From positions 1-64,000 of the forward strand of contig CASFID010000061.1 in NCBI GenBank assembly GCA_949294665.1: a stretch of DNA of 64,000 nt, read 5' to 3'. Below are positions 42,332 through 50,306 of the stretch, in pieces. The position numbers were made by a program, and so were the translations under genes. Positions within the stretch are counted from its first letter, which is position 1; the number at the start of each line of letters is the position of its first letter. The notes beneath the pieces are model-generated. The model did not search any database and was not told the origin of the DNA. It saw nothing but the letters and a program-made list of their open reading frames with translations. Source of the DNA: an uncultured Eubacteriales bacterium. Its GTDB lineage: Bacteria > Bacillota > Clostridia > Lachnospirales > Lachnospiraceae.

Positions 42332-44134
42332 TCAATATGCCGGAACTCCGTACCCTACAATCTGCCCATATCCAATCGGGTAACTCCGTCTGGCCACTTT
42401 ATCTCCGCTGTTTCCTTCTATTGTATAAATGGTTCCGTCTACCACGCTTTCCACAATCCCTACATGGTCGATACTCCCGTCATTTCCCCAGTCAAAGAAA
42501 ACAAGATCCCCAGTGGCAGGAACATAGCTTCCATCCATGAACTGGCCCCGGCTCTCAAACCATTCCATACCTGCGGAACAAAGAGAAAATCTGGGTATTA
42601 CACCACTTTCGACATAACCGCACTGATCAGCGCACCAACTTACAAAGCAGGCACACCATTCCTTCCGTTCTGTAAAACCGTACCAGCTCCAGTAGGTGTC
42701 TCCTCCGTTGCCTTCCTGCGTCAACGCCACCTGCACGATTGCCTGGCTTCCGGTTCCCGCGGGGATACGCCCAAACACATAGTATCGCAGTACATGAGAT
42801 ACATACTCCGTATCCCCGTAACCGCTCCACCCGTTCCGTTCTGCCATCATTTTAGAAAACTCCACCGCATTGGCATAGGTGTATCCTCCATAATTCTCTT
42901 TCGCCCATGAGATATACCCGTTTCCATAATTATATCCCTGCAGTGCCAGTTTAATATTGTTCATATCCACCGGACTTTCCACGCCTGCCTCCCGCAGACA
43001 GGCCGCAAGGTTCTGGATACCAACATTAATGGAATACTCCGGATCTGTGATCCCGTTTGGCGTATTGGGATAACGGGTATTATACCCACACTCGGACGCC
43101 TGCATGGGATCGGTTCCCTGTCCACCGCTCTCCTGCATCATAACCGCTTTAATCAGTTCTACATATTCCTCAATTCCATACTGTCTGGCATACTGCCGGA
43201 TCAGTGGCTCATATGCCTCCACCTCTGCGCTGACAGGTGTAACGGTACTGGAATTACTTCCTCCCACCATGCTGAACAATGCACCAAACAGGACGACGAT
43301 CAGCAGGATCAGCACCACAATCCAGCCACCCGCAAGGATAGCGGAGACAAGCGCCTTTGTTGACGTAATAACAGCTTTCACAGCGGCTGACATAGCTTTC
43401 GCCGCTACTTTTGCGGCCTGCGCTGCGGCAATCGCCGCCTGTCTTGCTACAACCGCTGTCCTCTGTGTAGTCAGAACCGCTGCTCTTGCTCCCTGGCCTG
43501 CAGCTCTGGCAGTAACCTCTGTAGTCCTGACTGCGGTGTATCCTGTTCTCTGCGCTGTTTTGATTGTCCTGCCTGTGCCTTTCACTGCGGCTTTCCCGGA
43601 AGTTTTTATAGAAGCATGAGCTGTTTTGATTGTTTTCTCTCCCCGGTCAATCGTCTTGACCGTCTGCTTTGGAAGTTCCCGGATCTGCTCTCCTTTCTTT
43701 CCAGTCTCCCTTCCTCCGGCGGCCTGCCTTCCGGCTGTCCGCCCGGTCTGCGCTCCTGTCCGTTTTTTTATCTGTTCTTTCGGCTGGTAAGTCTTTTCTG
43801 TACCGGACGAAAAAGAAGAGGCGGAAGGATCTCCGTTTTTCTCCTGGAAAGCCTCTGCCTCTTTTTCTACCCTGCCCCGCTCCCGGACAGCATGGATTAC
43901 TTTCTTCCCCTGTTTTTCCGCCTGTTGAACCGTTCCACGGGCAGCTCGCTCCCCTTTTTCCATGACCTGATCTTCGGCATAGCCTACGGGATTTCCCTGT
44001 TCCTTGACCTGTGTCTGTTCTGCGCTGTCTCTTGTCCGGATATAGGCCCCTTTCATATGCTCCGCCGCTGTCACTGTTTTATCCAATACCTTGATATCCT
44101 TCTGGACGTGGCGGGTTTTGATCGTTCTTCCCAT
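42332..44134 (-). CDS. Conjugation wall hydrolase: lysozyme-like plus CHAP domains
   Basis: A 600-residue protein. Residues 1-260 are cytoplasmic, basic and Ala/Arg/Thr-rich, partly repetitive. A membrane segment follows (GGWIVVLILLIVVLFGALF, about 268-288). Outside lies a lysozyme/transglycosylase domain (YVELIKAVMMQESGGQGTDP with catalytic Glu, LALQGYNYGNGYI) and a C-terminal CHAP amidase/endopeptidase domain with Cys in EWCACFVSW and His in IDHVGIVE. It matches the bifunctional hydrolases (CwlT/TcpG, VirB1-like) that open the wall for DNA transfer. AAAGGAGGG precedes the ATG. Confidence 0.9.
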   Translation of the reverse strand: MGRTIKTRHVQKDIKVLDKTVTAAEHMKGAYIRTRDSAEQTQVKEQGNPVGYAEDQVMEKGERAARGTVQQAEKQGKKVIHAVRERGRVEKEAEAFQEKNGDPSASSFSSGTEKTYQPKEQIKKRTGAQTGRTAGRQAAGGRETGKKGEQIRELPKQTVKTIDRGEKTIKTAHASIKTSGKAAVKGTGRTIKTAQRTGYTAVRTTEVTARAAGQGARAAVLTTQRTAVVARQAAIAAAQAAKVAAKAMSAAVKAVITSTKALVSAILAGGWIVVLILLIVVLFGALFSMVGGSNSSTVTPVSAEVEAYEPLIRQYARQYGIEEYVELIKAVMMQESGGQGTDPMQASECGYNTRYPNTPNGITDPEYSINVGIQNLAACLREAGVESPVDMNNIKLALQGYNYGNGYISWAKENYGGYTYANAVEFSKMMAERNGWSGYGDTEYVSHVLRYYVFGRIPAGTGSQAIVQVALTQEGNGGDTYWSWYGFTERKEWCACFVSWCADQCGYVESGVIPRFSLCSAGMEWFESRGQFMDGSYVPATGDLVFFDWGNDGSIDHVGIVESVVDGTIYTIEGNSGDKVARRSYPIGYGQIVGYGVPAY

Positions 44135-44163
44135 CGCCTGCCCTCCTTTCGGATATGGGGTTT

Positions 44164-44943
44164 TCAGATCTTTTTAGCCACAACCACAAGCCTTCCATTG
44201 GTATTGGAATATTCGCAGGTGGACAGAGTAAGCAGCTTGTCTCCATATGCGGCGGTCACTCCCGTATCATAAAGGGCAAGTTCCCTGCACTGCTCCACAT
44301 AGTCCGTGAACTCTTTCTCCGTCTCTGCATGAGAAAAGAGATAGAACTTGAATCCGGTATCATCATATACCGTGGTCTTGAATACTGCGATCACTTCGTA
44401 TTCGGCGGTTTCCGTCAGTGTATCAAAATGGACAATTTTATGCTGTTCATAGAAATCCCGATCCTCATAATTCATCAATCCGGCGAACATGGAACCATTA
44501 TTCATGTGGTGTCCGTAGATGATCACATTGTCGCTGGGTTCCATTGGATCGCAATGCTCTGCAATATAAGGAACGCCATAAGCGCTGGATTCCTTGTAAA
44601 AATTGTGTTTCAGATAATAGTCCGGGTTGTCCGGCGTATACATGACCGGATAGTTGATCTGCGTATCCTCAATCCGGATCCATCCAGCCATATCATTATT
44701 CATGGCAAACAGCTCGGCATACCGCTCTAAGGGAGAGACAACTTCCTGCTCCTCTCCTGCCGGTTCTTCCTCCGGCGTATCCTCTGTCTGCTCCACGATC
44801 TCTGCCAGTTCTGTAAATTCTTCTTCCGCTTTCTGTGCGCCCGCATAATAGCTGATCACTTGAAACAGCGACACGCCAAAAAGCAGTACGCATACCGCCA
44901 GTCCTGCCAGATACCATTTCCCTTTGATCTTCTGATGTTTCAT
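44164..44943 (-). CDS. srtB: Class B sortase
   Basis: A 259-residue membrane-anchored transpeptidase with one N-terminal membrane segment (GLAVCVLLFGVSLFQVISYYA), an acidic linker and the SrtB fold. Catalytic His is in IIYGHHMNNGSMF, Cys in TLSTCEYSN and Arg in GRLVVVAKK. Class B sortases are a standard part of Tn1549-type transfer regions; a substrate with a sorting motif is not visible in the window, so its target may have been lost with other transfer genes. AAGGAGGAG precedes the ATG. Confidence 0.93.
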   Translation of the reverse strand: MKHQKIKGKWYLAGLAVCVLLFGVSLFQVISYYAGAQKAEEEFTELAEIVEQTEDTPEEEPAGEEQEVVSPLERYAELFAMNNDMAGWIRIEDTQINYPVMYTPDNPDYYLKHNFYKESSAYGVPYIAEHCDPMEPSDNVIIYGHHMNNGSMFAGLMNYEDRDFYEQHKIVHFDTLTETAEYEVIAVFKTTVYDDTGFKFYLFSHAETEKEFTDYVEQCRELALYDTGVTAAYGDKLLTLSTCEYSNTNGRLVVVAKKI

Positions 44944-44959
44944 TCTGCAATTCTCCTCC

Positions 44960-45739
44960 TTATTCTCTTGCCTGCTGTTTGACCGGAACGGGCAACTGGG
45001 GAACCATTTTCTTTTCTTCTTTTAATTTTTTCAGTTCCCCTTTCACGGACGGTTTCTTTTCCTCCTTCTGTACGAACTGTTCCAGACGTTTCCTCATATT
45101 GTCCGTAGTCTGCTCCATACTGGAGAGCCTGCCGCTGATTGTCAAAAATGACTTGCGGATCTTTGCTGTAATCCCCCTGTCTGTGGCTTGTGTTTCTACT
45201 TTCTCCTGTTCTTTCCCCCGGAAAATCCTGCCCACATTTTTGATATGGCCGCCTGCAGCGTGGAGTTCCCCGCTTAAGACTTCCATTTTATCTGCCTGTC
45301 GGTTCATACTCTCCACCGCCCCGTGAAGCCCTTCCTGTATCCGGGCAAGAGCGGACGGAATCTTCATAGCTGATACTGCCCTCCGCAGAGCGTCTTTCCC
45401 TTTCTCCTTAAACGTCTGCAAAGCACTTTTGGCAGACTGGATCAGATTTTTCCGCACCGTATGGAACTGTCCTCCAACTTCCTGCACTTTACTCTGGGCC
45501 CGTTCAGCGATCCGCAGGACGGACGCTTTCACGCCTCCGTCCTGGATCTGGGATAACTGTTCCTTCACATCCCGCAATTCCTCAAGCACCTGTCCAAACT
45601 GGGATTCCATTCCGTCCAGATACTTTACAAGGGATTCCACTTCTTTCTGCTCTTTCTGAAGTCCGTTTCCTTCCAGTACCCGGAACAGTTCCACGATCTC
45701 CGGCTGTTCCATCAAAGTGGTCTGTCTCGCTGTCTCCAT
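44960..45739 (-). CDS. Conserved conjugative-element protein of unknown function (DUF6674-like)
   Basis: A 259-residue soluble, helical protein with strong coiled-coil character (VESLVKYLDGMESQFGQVLEELRDVKEQLSQI) and later basic amphipathic stretches. The start EIVELFRVLEGNGLQKEQKEVESLV matches, from memory, the DUF6674 proteins of clostridial conjugative elements. No catalytic motif. AGGAGGG precedes the ATG. Its place between the sortase and VirB4 genes suggests a transfer accessory or regulatory role, which is inference. Confidence 0.75.
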   Translation of the reverse strand: METARQTTLMEQPEIVELFRVLEGNGLQKEQKEVESLVKYLDGMESQFGQVLEELRDVKEQLSQIQDGGVKASVLRIAERAQSKVQEVGGQFHTVRKNLIQSAKSALQTFKEKGKDALRRAVSAMKIPSALARIQEGLHGAVESMNRQADKMEVLSGELHAAGGHIKNVGRIFRGKEQEKVETQATDRGITAKIRKSFLTISGRLSSMEQTTDNMRKRLEQFVQKEEKKPSVKGELKKLKEEKKMVPQLPVPVKQQARE

Positions 45740-45751
45740 CTTCGCTCCCTC

Positions 45752-46159
45752 CTATCGTTCTCTCTGTGCGGTCTGCGGTTTCATGGCAGGCAGTTCCCGG
45801 CAGTAATCCGGATATTTCAGCCGGATCGCCTCAAAGAAGTAAGGCGCATACCCGCAGTCAAAAATCTCATACGGAGTGGACATCCGCTCATGGCTTTTTT
45901 CTGTGTACCCGTTCCAGAGATTGAAGGCAAGCCTTGTCAGACGGATGGAACCGCCTGTCTGCCACCCTTCATGAAGCCCCATAGGTTTGATCCGTCCTTT
46001 TTCAAAATCAAAAATCCGCTCCACATTTCTTCTGGTGGTATCGGAAATCCCCACGCAATAGAAAAACGCCTGATGATAACTGTCCGTGTTCCCGGTTCTC
46101 TTGAGCATGGAATAAAAGAAATTTTCGTGTTCCTTTGATTCAAATCTGATTGTTTTCAT
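45752..46159 (-). CDS. Conserved conjugative-element protein (DUF6075-like)
   Basis: A 135-residue protein starting KTIRFESKEHENFFYSMLKR. It has a conserved His/Tyr/Phe-rich core (SYHQAFFYCVGISDTTRRNVERIFDF, SIRLTRLAFNLWNG, YEIFDCGYAPYFFEAI) that I recognise only as a hypothetical protein common beside VirB4 in Tn1549-like elements. GGAGGGATC sets the start at 46159; the upstream in-frame extension has no ribosome site. Function unknown. Confidence 0.75.
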   Translation of the reverse strand: MKTIRFESKEHENFFYSMLKRTGNTDSYHQAFFYCVGISDTTRRNVERIFDFEKGRIKPMGLHEGWQTGGSIRLTRLAFNLWNGYTEKSHERMSTPYEIFDCGYAPYFFEAIRLKYPDYCRELPAMKPQTAQRER

Positions 46160-46227
46160 ATGATCCCTCCATATACAAACAGCCTGCGGGAAATTTCTTT
46201 CCTCACAGACTGCTAAAAATGATTGTA

Positions 46228-48591
46228 TTATGACTCCGGAATACCGTCTCCCGGACTGCCCCACGTTTTCTCAAAATCCTCTGGTTTCGTGGACATCAGC
46301 TTGTAGATCTCGGAATTTTTACTCATCTGGTTATAGAACGGAACCAGGGCGCTGCCGATCCTCGCAAGGCCATTTCCGGCTCTGGCATTTGTAATATACT
46401 TCATCTGTTCCCCGGAAATATGGAGAAGCTCTGCCAACTGCTCCCGGTCAGAAGCAGACTGATTCAGCATGACAATAAATTCCGAGTTGGAGAGCATTGT
46501 CCTTGCGGTCAGTGAATCCAGCACATACTCCACGTTCTGCGTCAGACTGGTCGTCCATGCGTTTCTCTTACGGAACCGCCGGTAAGCGCTGTCGAAAAAG
46601 TTTGCGCTGTACTTATGCTGTAACAGCGTGTGAAACTCGTCCAGAAAGATATGGGTTCTCACACCGTTCTCCCAGTTCTGGGATACCCGGTTGATCATGT
46701 GGTCAGTGATCACAAGCTGCCCCAGGTCTTTCATATCTTCCACCATGCCCCGTGTATTAAAGCTGATCAGACGGTTTTCCGTCTCAATGTTGGTGGGATG
46801 GGAAAAGTTGTTCAGCGTACCATCTGTGAACAACTCCAACATCAGAGCCAGATCTTTTGCCTCTGGCTCATCCTGCTCCTGCAGTACCCGGCGCAGCGTG
46901 AAAAAGGTCGGGATTTCGTACTGGCGTTTTTTGGAGTAAACACGCTCCACGCAGCGGTCAAGGATACTCTTTTCCTTCGGCCCGATAATATAGCGGTCAT
47001 CCGTGATCCGCTCATACAGGGAGAGGACAAACTGGGATTTATCCACAATCGGGTTTTTATCGCCATAGCCTTTTACCATATCCATAGCATTTAAGTGAAT
47101 ATCACTTCCGGCGCAGATCGGCAGGCTCACGCCGCCCAGCGCCTGCACCAGAGGTTCATATTCTCCTTCCGGATCGTAGATCAGCACCTGATCTTTTGAC
47201 GTTGTGAGAATAATTAACAGCACAAATAATTTTGTCAACATGGATTTGCCGCTTCCGGGTACGCCTAAGATAAAAGCGGACGGATTGAGCAGCAGACCAC
47301 GGTTTACTAAGATCAGATTGTGGGAGATCGCATTGATCCCACAGTAGATCCCGCCTTTGTCCATGACTTCCTGTGTCCGGAAGGGGATCAGACTGCCTAA
47401 ACTTTCTGTGGTCAGCGTCCTCATGCTGTCGATCTTCCTCACACCTATCGGGAGGGCGGTATTCATTCCGTCCATCTGCTGAAATTTCAGCACCGCCATC
47501 TGGCACATCTTATTTCTGGCCACGGACAGGATCGTGCTGGTATCTGCGTCCAACTGTTTCTTATCTCCGGCCATGTGCATTAAAGTCACGACAGCCACCA
47601 TCATCCGCTGATCCCTGGTAGTCAGATCCCGCAGGAACTCCCGGCTTTCCTCCTTCTGTAATTCCATATCATAAGGAACTGTGGCAGAAAAGTTCTGGTT
47701 GGCGTTCTGCCGCCTCTGCCAGTTCGTGATATTCGTCTCCACACCCAGCAGACGGTTCTGAGCCTCATTGACCGCCTCGTCCGTGGGGATCGGAATAATA
47801 TCAATGCTGATCATCATGTTCTGGTTGATGTCGGCAAACTCCGATACCATAGTGTCTGAGATATAAGAAGCATAATCCTTCAGATACAGCACCCGGCCAT
47901 ACCGCTCCCCTACTTTAAAATAATCTTTTTCAAATTCCATTGTGTCCGGGCAGATATGGTCTTTAAAGCTGTGTCCCAGTTTTGCTGATGTTTTCATATC
48001 AAAAGAGAAATGACTTTCCTCTCCGGCCCGGTAGAAACTGTGCAGCACATGAAGTTTTTCCTGTGCGTCCAGTTCCTCGCACTTAGAACCCAGGTTGCTG
48101 AAATGAGAGATCAGCCCGTTTCCGGTACGCAGAAAATAGTTCCTTGCGTCCTCCACGTTCTTCCGGTACACGGAAATCGTCACATACAATTTCCGGATCA
48201 TGCCATTGGCTCCCACGGTCTTTTCCATGAGCATGTCGTTGACTTCCTTCCGGTACTTGTCCAGTCCGTCCTCCTGCATGGGGATAAAGACAGCCTCTTT
48301 CAGCTCCTCCTTGTTCAGTCTGCGGATAATGATCGTCAGCTTGGTCGTGGCTCCGCAGTCAAAAAAGTTCAGAATACTTGTGTAATCCAGAAACATGGAT
48401 TTCTTATCTTCCTCGGACGCCACCTCAAAGTTGATGTCCGTAAACCGATACGTCTTCGCATACTTGTTTTTCCCTACCAGAAAGATCCCGTCTTTCCAGA
48501 TGGTCTGGATCGGGATTGCCTGCTGTACGCTCTTCGGGATTTTAAACTTCTCCTTGTCCTGCCGCATGACGGTTTTTAGTGTTCTTAACAT
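46228..48591 (-). CDS. virB4: VirB4-like conjugation ATPase
   Basis: A 787-residue ATPase that powers the mating channel. The N-terminal half is the VirB4/TraC domain (FLVGKNKYAKTYRFTDINFE). The motor half has Walker A LGVPGSGKSMLTKLF (about 440), a B motif in THIFLDEFHTLLQHK, and late motifs near TSLTQNVEYVLDS. Full length, no internal stop. It overlaps the end of prgI by 50 nt, typical of this gene pair. It is the best evidence that the right end derives from a type IV secretion-based element. Confidence 0.93.
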   Translation of the reverse strand: MLRTLKTVMRQDKEKFKIPKSVQQAIPIQTIWKDGIFLVGKNKYAKTYRFTDINFEVASEEDKKSMFLDYTSILNFFDCGATTKLTIIIRRLNKEELKEAVFIPMQEDGLDKYRKEVNDMLMEKTVGANGMIRKLYVTISVYRKNVEDARNYFLRTGNGLISHFSNLGSKCEELDAQEKLHVLHSFYRAGEESHFSFDMKTSAKLGHSFKDHICPDTMEFEKDYFKVGERYGRVLYLKDYASYISDTMVSEFADINQNMMISIDIIPIPTDEAVNEAQNRLLGVETNITNWQRRQNANQNFSATVPYDMELQKEESREFLRDLTTRDQRMMVAVVTLMHMAGDKKQLDADTSTILSVARNKMCQMAVLKFQQMDGMNTALPIGVRKIDSMRTLTTESLGSLIPFRTQEVMDKGGIYCGINAISHNLILVNRGLLLNPSAFILGVPGSGKSMLTKLFVLLIILTTSKDQVLIYDPEGEYEPLVQALGGVSLPICAGSDIHLNAMDMVKGYGDKNPIVDKSQFVLSLYERITDDRYIIGPKEKSILDRCVERVYSKKRQYEIPTFFTLRRVLQEQDEPEAKDLALMLELFTDGTLNNFSHPTNIETENRLISFNTRGMVEDMKDLGQLVITDHMINRVSQNWENGVRTHIFLDEFHTLLQHKYSANFFDSAYRRFRKRNAWTTSLTQNVEYVLDSLTARTMLSNSEFIVMLNQSASDREQLAELLHISGEQMKYITNARAGNGLARIGSALVPFYNQMSKNSEIYKLMSTKPEDFEKTWGSPGDGIPES

Positions 48592-48943
48592 GCTTTCCCA
48601 TCGCCTCCTTTTCCTGCTTTCTGATCTCGTCCTTTGCCAATTCGTAATACAGGTTTTCCGGATGGAATACCAGATATTTCGGCATGAGGATCTCGCTTTT
48701 GATCCATACCCATAAAAATTTCTCTGCGGTCATTCCGTGGTATTTGATGAAACCGATAGCCGCAAAGGGCGCCGCTCCCAACATGCACACCCAACTGACT
48801 GTTTCCATTCCCATATGCGGGCGGAGCAAAAAATAAAGGCCCACAGCAACGCCGCAGGCCAGAACCGCACAGATAAACTGGCGGAGTGACAGGCCAAAAT
48901 ACATGGCCTCCGTATATTCCCGGATTTCCCGATTGATCTTCAT
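48542..48943 (-). CDS. prgI: PrgI-family conjugation membrane protein
   Basis: A 133-residue protein with two close membrane segments (LRQFICAVLACGVAVGLYFLL and VCMLGAAPFAAIGFI) and a charged C-terminus (ELAKDEIRKQEKEA). PrgI proteins precede VirB4 in Gram-positive conjugation systems and act like VirB3 in the channel base. ATG 48943 is chosen because the family sequence KINREIREYTEAMYFGLSLRQ begins there; AAGGAGG is slightly far upstream. In complete elements the coupling-protein gene and a VirB6-like gene precede prgI; here a toxin-antitoxin pair does. Confidence 0.88.
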   Translation of the reverse strand: MKINREIREYTEAMYFGLSLRQFICAVLACGVAVGLYFLLRPHMGMETVSWVCMLGAAPFAAIGFIKYHGMTAEKFLWVWIKSEILMPKYLVFHPENLYYELAKDEIRKQEKEAMGKHVKNTKNRHAAGQGEV

Positions 48944-49016
48944 CTCCAAATGATGACCTCCTTCAAAAAAGCATAAAAAAGAGCAACCGTCTCCGATTGC
49001 CCATTTTCTTCCCGGA

Positions 49017-49415
49017 TCAATATTTTTCAATGAACTCGCTCATTGTCATGATTTCCGGATATTCAATTTCTACAACCCTTAAATCTTTATCCCCAGTTAC
49101 CAATACATCTACATTCTCCATGATCGCTGTGGCAAGGATGGGGAAATCCTTGGTATCCCTCACAGAAGGAAATTCTTCCGCATTTAACTCTTTTGGCGTA
49201 TAGACCAGCTCAAAGGGTAATTCATAGAAGAACTGTTCCAAAATCTTCTTTCGGTTCGGAAATTTTCTTTCCACTACCAATCGAAGTTCTTCCACCACAT
49301 AATCACAGAGTACGATCCGGTTTCCAAAGCCTACTCTCCGTGCAAAATCACGGGTAACCGCAGATGGGAAAAATATAAGGGAAACCAGAATATTTGTATC
49401 CAGCATAACTCTCAT
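49017..49415 (-). CDS. PIN-domain toxin (putative ribonuclease)
   Basis: A 132-residue PIN nuclease with the four acidic residues expected at the active site: Asp in VMLDTNILVSL, Glu in VVEELRLVV, and Asp residues in VRDTKDFPILA and VTGDKDLRVV. These toxins cut RNA when the antitoxin is lost. The gene starts 3 nt after the stop of an AbrB-like antitoxin gene. Together they should stabilise the element or the genomic region. Confidence 0.9.
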   Translation of the reverse strand: MRVMLDTNILVSLIFFPSAVTRDFARRVGFGNRIVLCDYVVEELRLVVERKFPNRKKILEQFFYELPFELVYTPKELNAEEFPSVRDTKDFPILATAIMENVDVLVTGDKDLRVVEIEYPEIMTMSEFIEKY

Positions 49416-49418
49416 TGG

Positions 49419-49676
49419 TTATTTCCTCCTGAGTTCTTTCCGGATTTCTTTCATATAATCCTGCATTTCATCCTCACTGTTAAAGCCCGCCTCTGCAGCA
49501 GCGCCACGAAAACCTTCCTCAACGTGCTGAAAAGCTACATTCGCCGCATTTTCAATATAAAATCTTCCGTTTTCTTCTAAAATCAACACCTTGTCTCCTG
49601 TATTTAAGTGCAGACGATTCCTAACAGATACGGGGATCGTGATCTGGCCTTTGCTTGAAATTTTAGCAATTTCCAT
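49419..49676 (-). CDS. AbrB/MazE-type antitoxin
   Basis: An 85-residue protein with the swapped-hairpin DNA-binding domain at its start (EIAKISSKGQITIPVSVRNRLHLNTGDKVLILEENGRFYI) and a charged C-terminal tail that would wrap the toxin. AAAGGAG places the start at ATG 49676. The pair AbrB-PIN is transcribed toward prgI. The antitoxin probably represses its own promoter, which must lie in the 49,680-49,800 gap. Confidence 0.9.
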   Translation of the reverse strand: MEIAKISSKGQITIPVSVRNRLHLNTGDKVLILEENGRFYIENAANVAFQHVEEGFRGAAAEAGFNSEDEMQDYMKEIRKELRRK

Positions 49677-49685
49677 AACGCACAC

Positions 49686-50306
49686 TCCTTTCTTGGTTTT
49701 CTTTACTTTCTTTACCTTTGCTTATAGTATATGCTCTTTCTGCCATTTTTACAAGAAGATTTCAAGAAAAATATAGGCCAAAAATAAAAGTAAAATACAA
49801 TTTTCATTCATTGATTTTTATATTGAATGTCGCCGGGTTAATAGTGTAATCTTCGTCCATTTTTCGAGACTCAACAGCACAAATTAGCGCGGAGATACTC
49901 CGGTTTTCTGACATTAAAATAGTAGGAGACAAAATATACCACCGCGTTATCAGGGAACATCTCCTTGAATTCTCCGTACAACTGAGCGGCCAGTGTTTTA
50001 TTCTGGACAATGACCAGTGTGGGCCTCTGCAGCTGCCCGATCACTTAGCTTTGCCCATCTTTTCAGGGCATAATGGTATACCCCTGTTTGGAAGGAATGT
50101 TCTTCTACATGTTCAAATTATCTTCCCTGATTTTCAACAACTTCTTCCAGGTAGCTTTTGCTGTTCCGTCACGCTGCGTATATTGCGGATTCAACTATTC
50201 TTCCAGCGCTTGTGAGGGTTTCTAAATTCCCTCTGGAATAAGTCACCAGCTCAGATAAAATTTACGCATCAATTTTAAATTATCGTAGGAGTATCCTCTT
50301 CCACTT
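49686..50306. other. Degenerate junction region
   Basis: About 620 bp with no intact gene. It contains the uvrB fragment (49920-50044), a 36-codon open frame reading [18 protein letters not shown] at its start (minus strand, 49804-49914) without ribosome site, and a segment at about 50,050-50,280 that reads in pieces like a broken protein gene (for example NPQYTQRDGTAKATWKKL) that I cannot name. Confidence 0.6.
49920..50044 (-). pseudogene. Internal fragment of a uvrB gene
   Basis: 125 bp that align without gaps to 24937-25061 inside uvrB with about nine differences. It encodes [20 protein letters not shown] and continues to VYFVSYY, then leaves the UvrB sequence. It keeps the orientation of the intact gene, so the two copies are direct repeats across the element. 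The differences mean it is not a fresh duplication and may come from another strain or species. Confidence 0.88.

Larger units (their letters stand above)
25440..50050. mobile_element. Mosaic, probably decayed integrative conjugative element (ends approximate)
   Basis: The stretch contains two tyrosine recombinases, an excisionase-like gene, sigma-like and XRE regulators, plus-strand cargo of different base style, and conjugation genes prgI, virB4, sortase and CHAP/lysozyme in the order seen in Tn1549-type elements. It ends at a uvrB fragment. Relaxase, VirD4-like coupling protein, replication and partition genes are absent, so the element is shortened, nested or split. No matching direct repeats for attachment sites were found by eye; the ends are set by gene content only. 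Confidence 0.7.

Noticed and set aside
24937..50044. Reading the uvrB fragment pair as the attachment-site duplication of the element
   Set aside because: The copies differ at about nine of 125 positions, and the left copy lies inside intact uvrB rather than at the integrase-side border.
50045..50280. Possible insertion-sequence remnant right of the uvrB fragment
   Set aside because: Pieces read like protein in two frames, but there are several stops, no terminal inverted repeats and no transposase motif, so I leave it as unassigned degenerate DNA.
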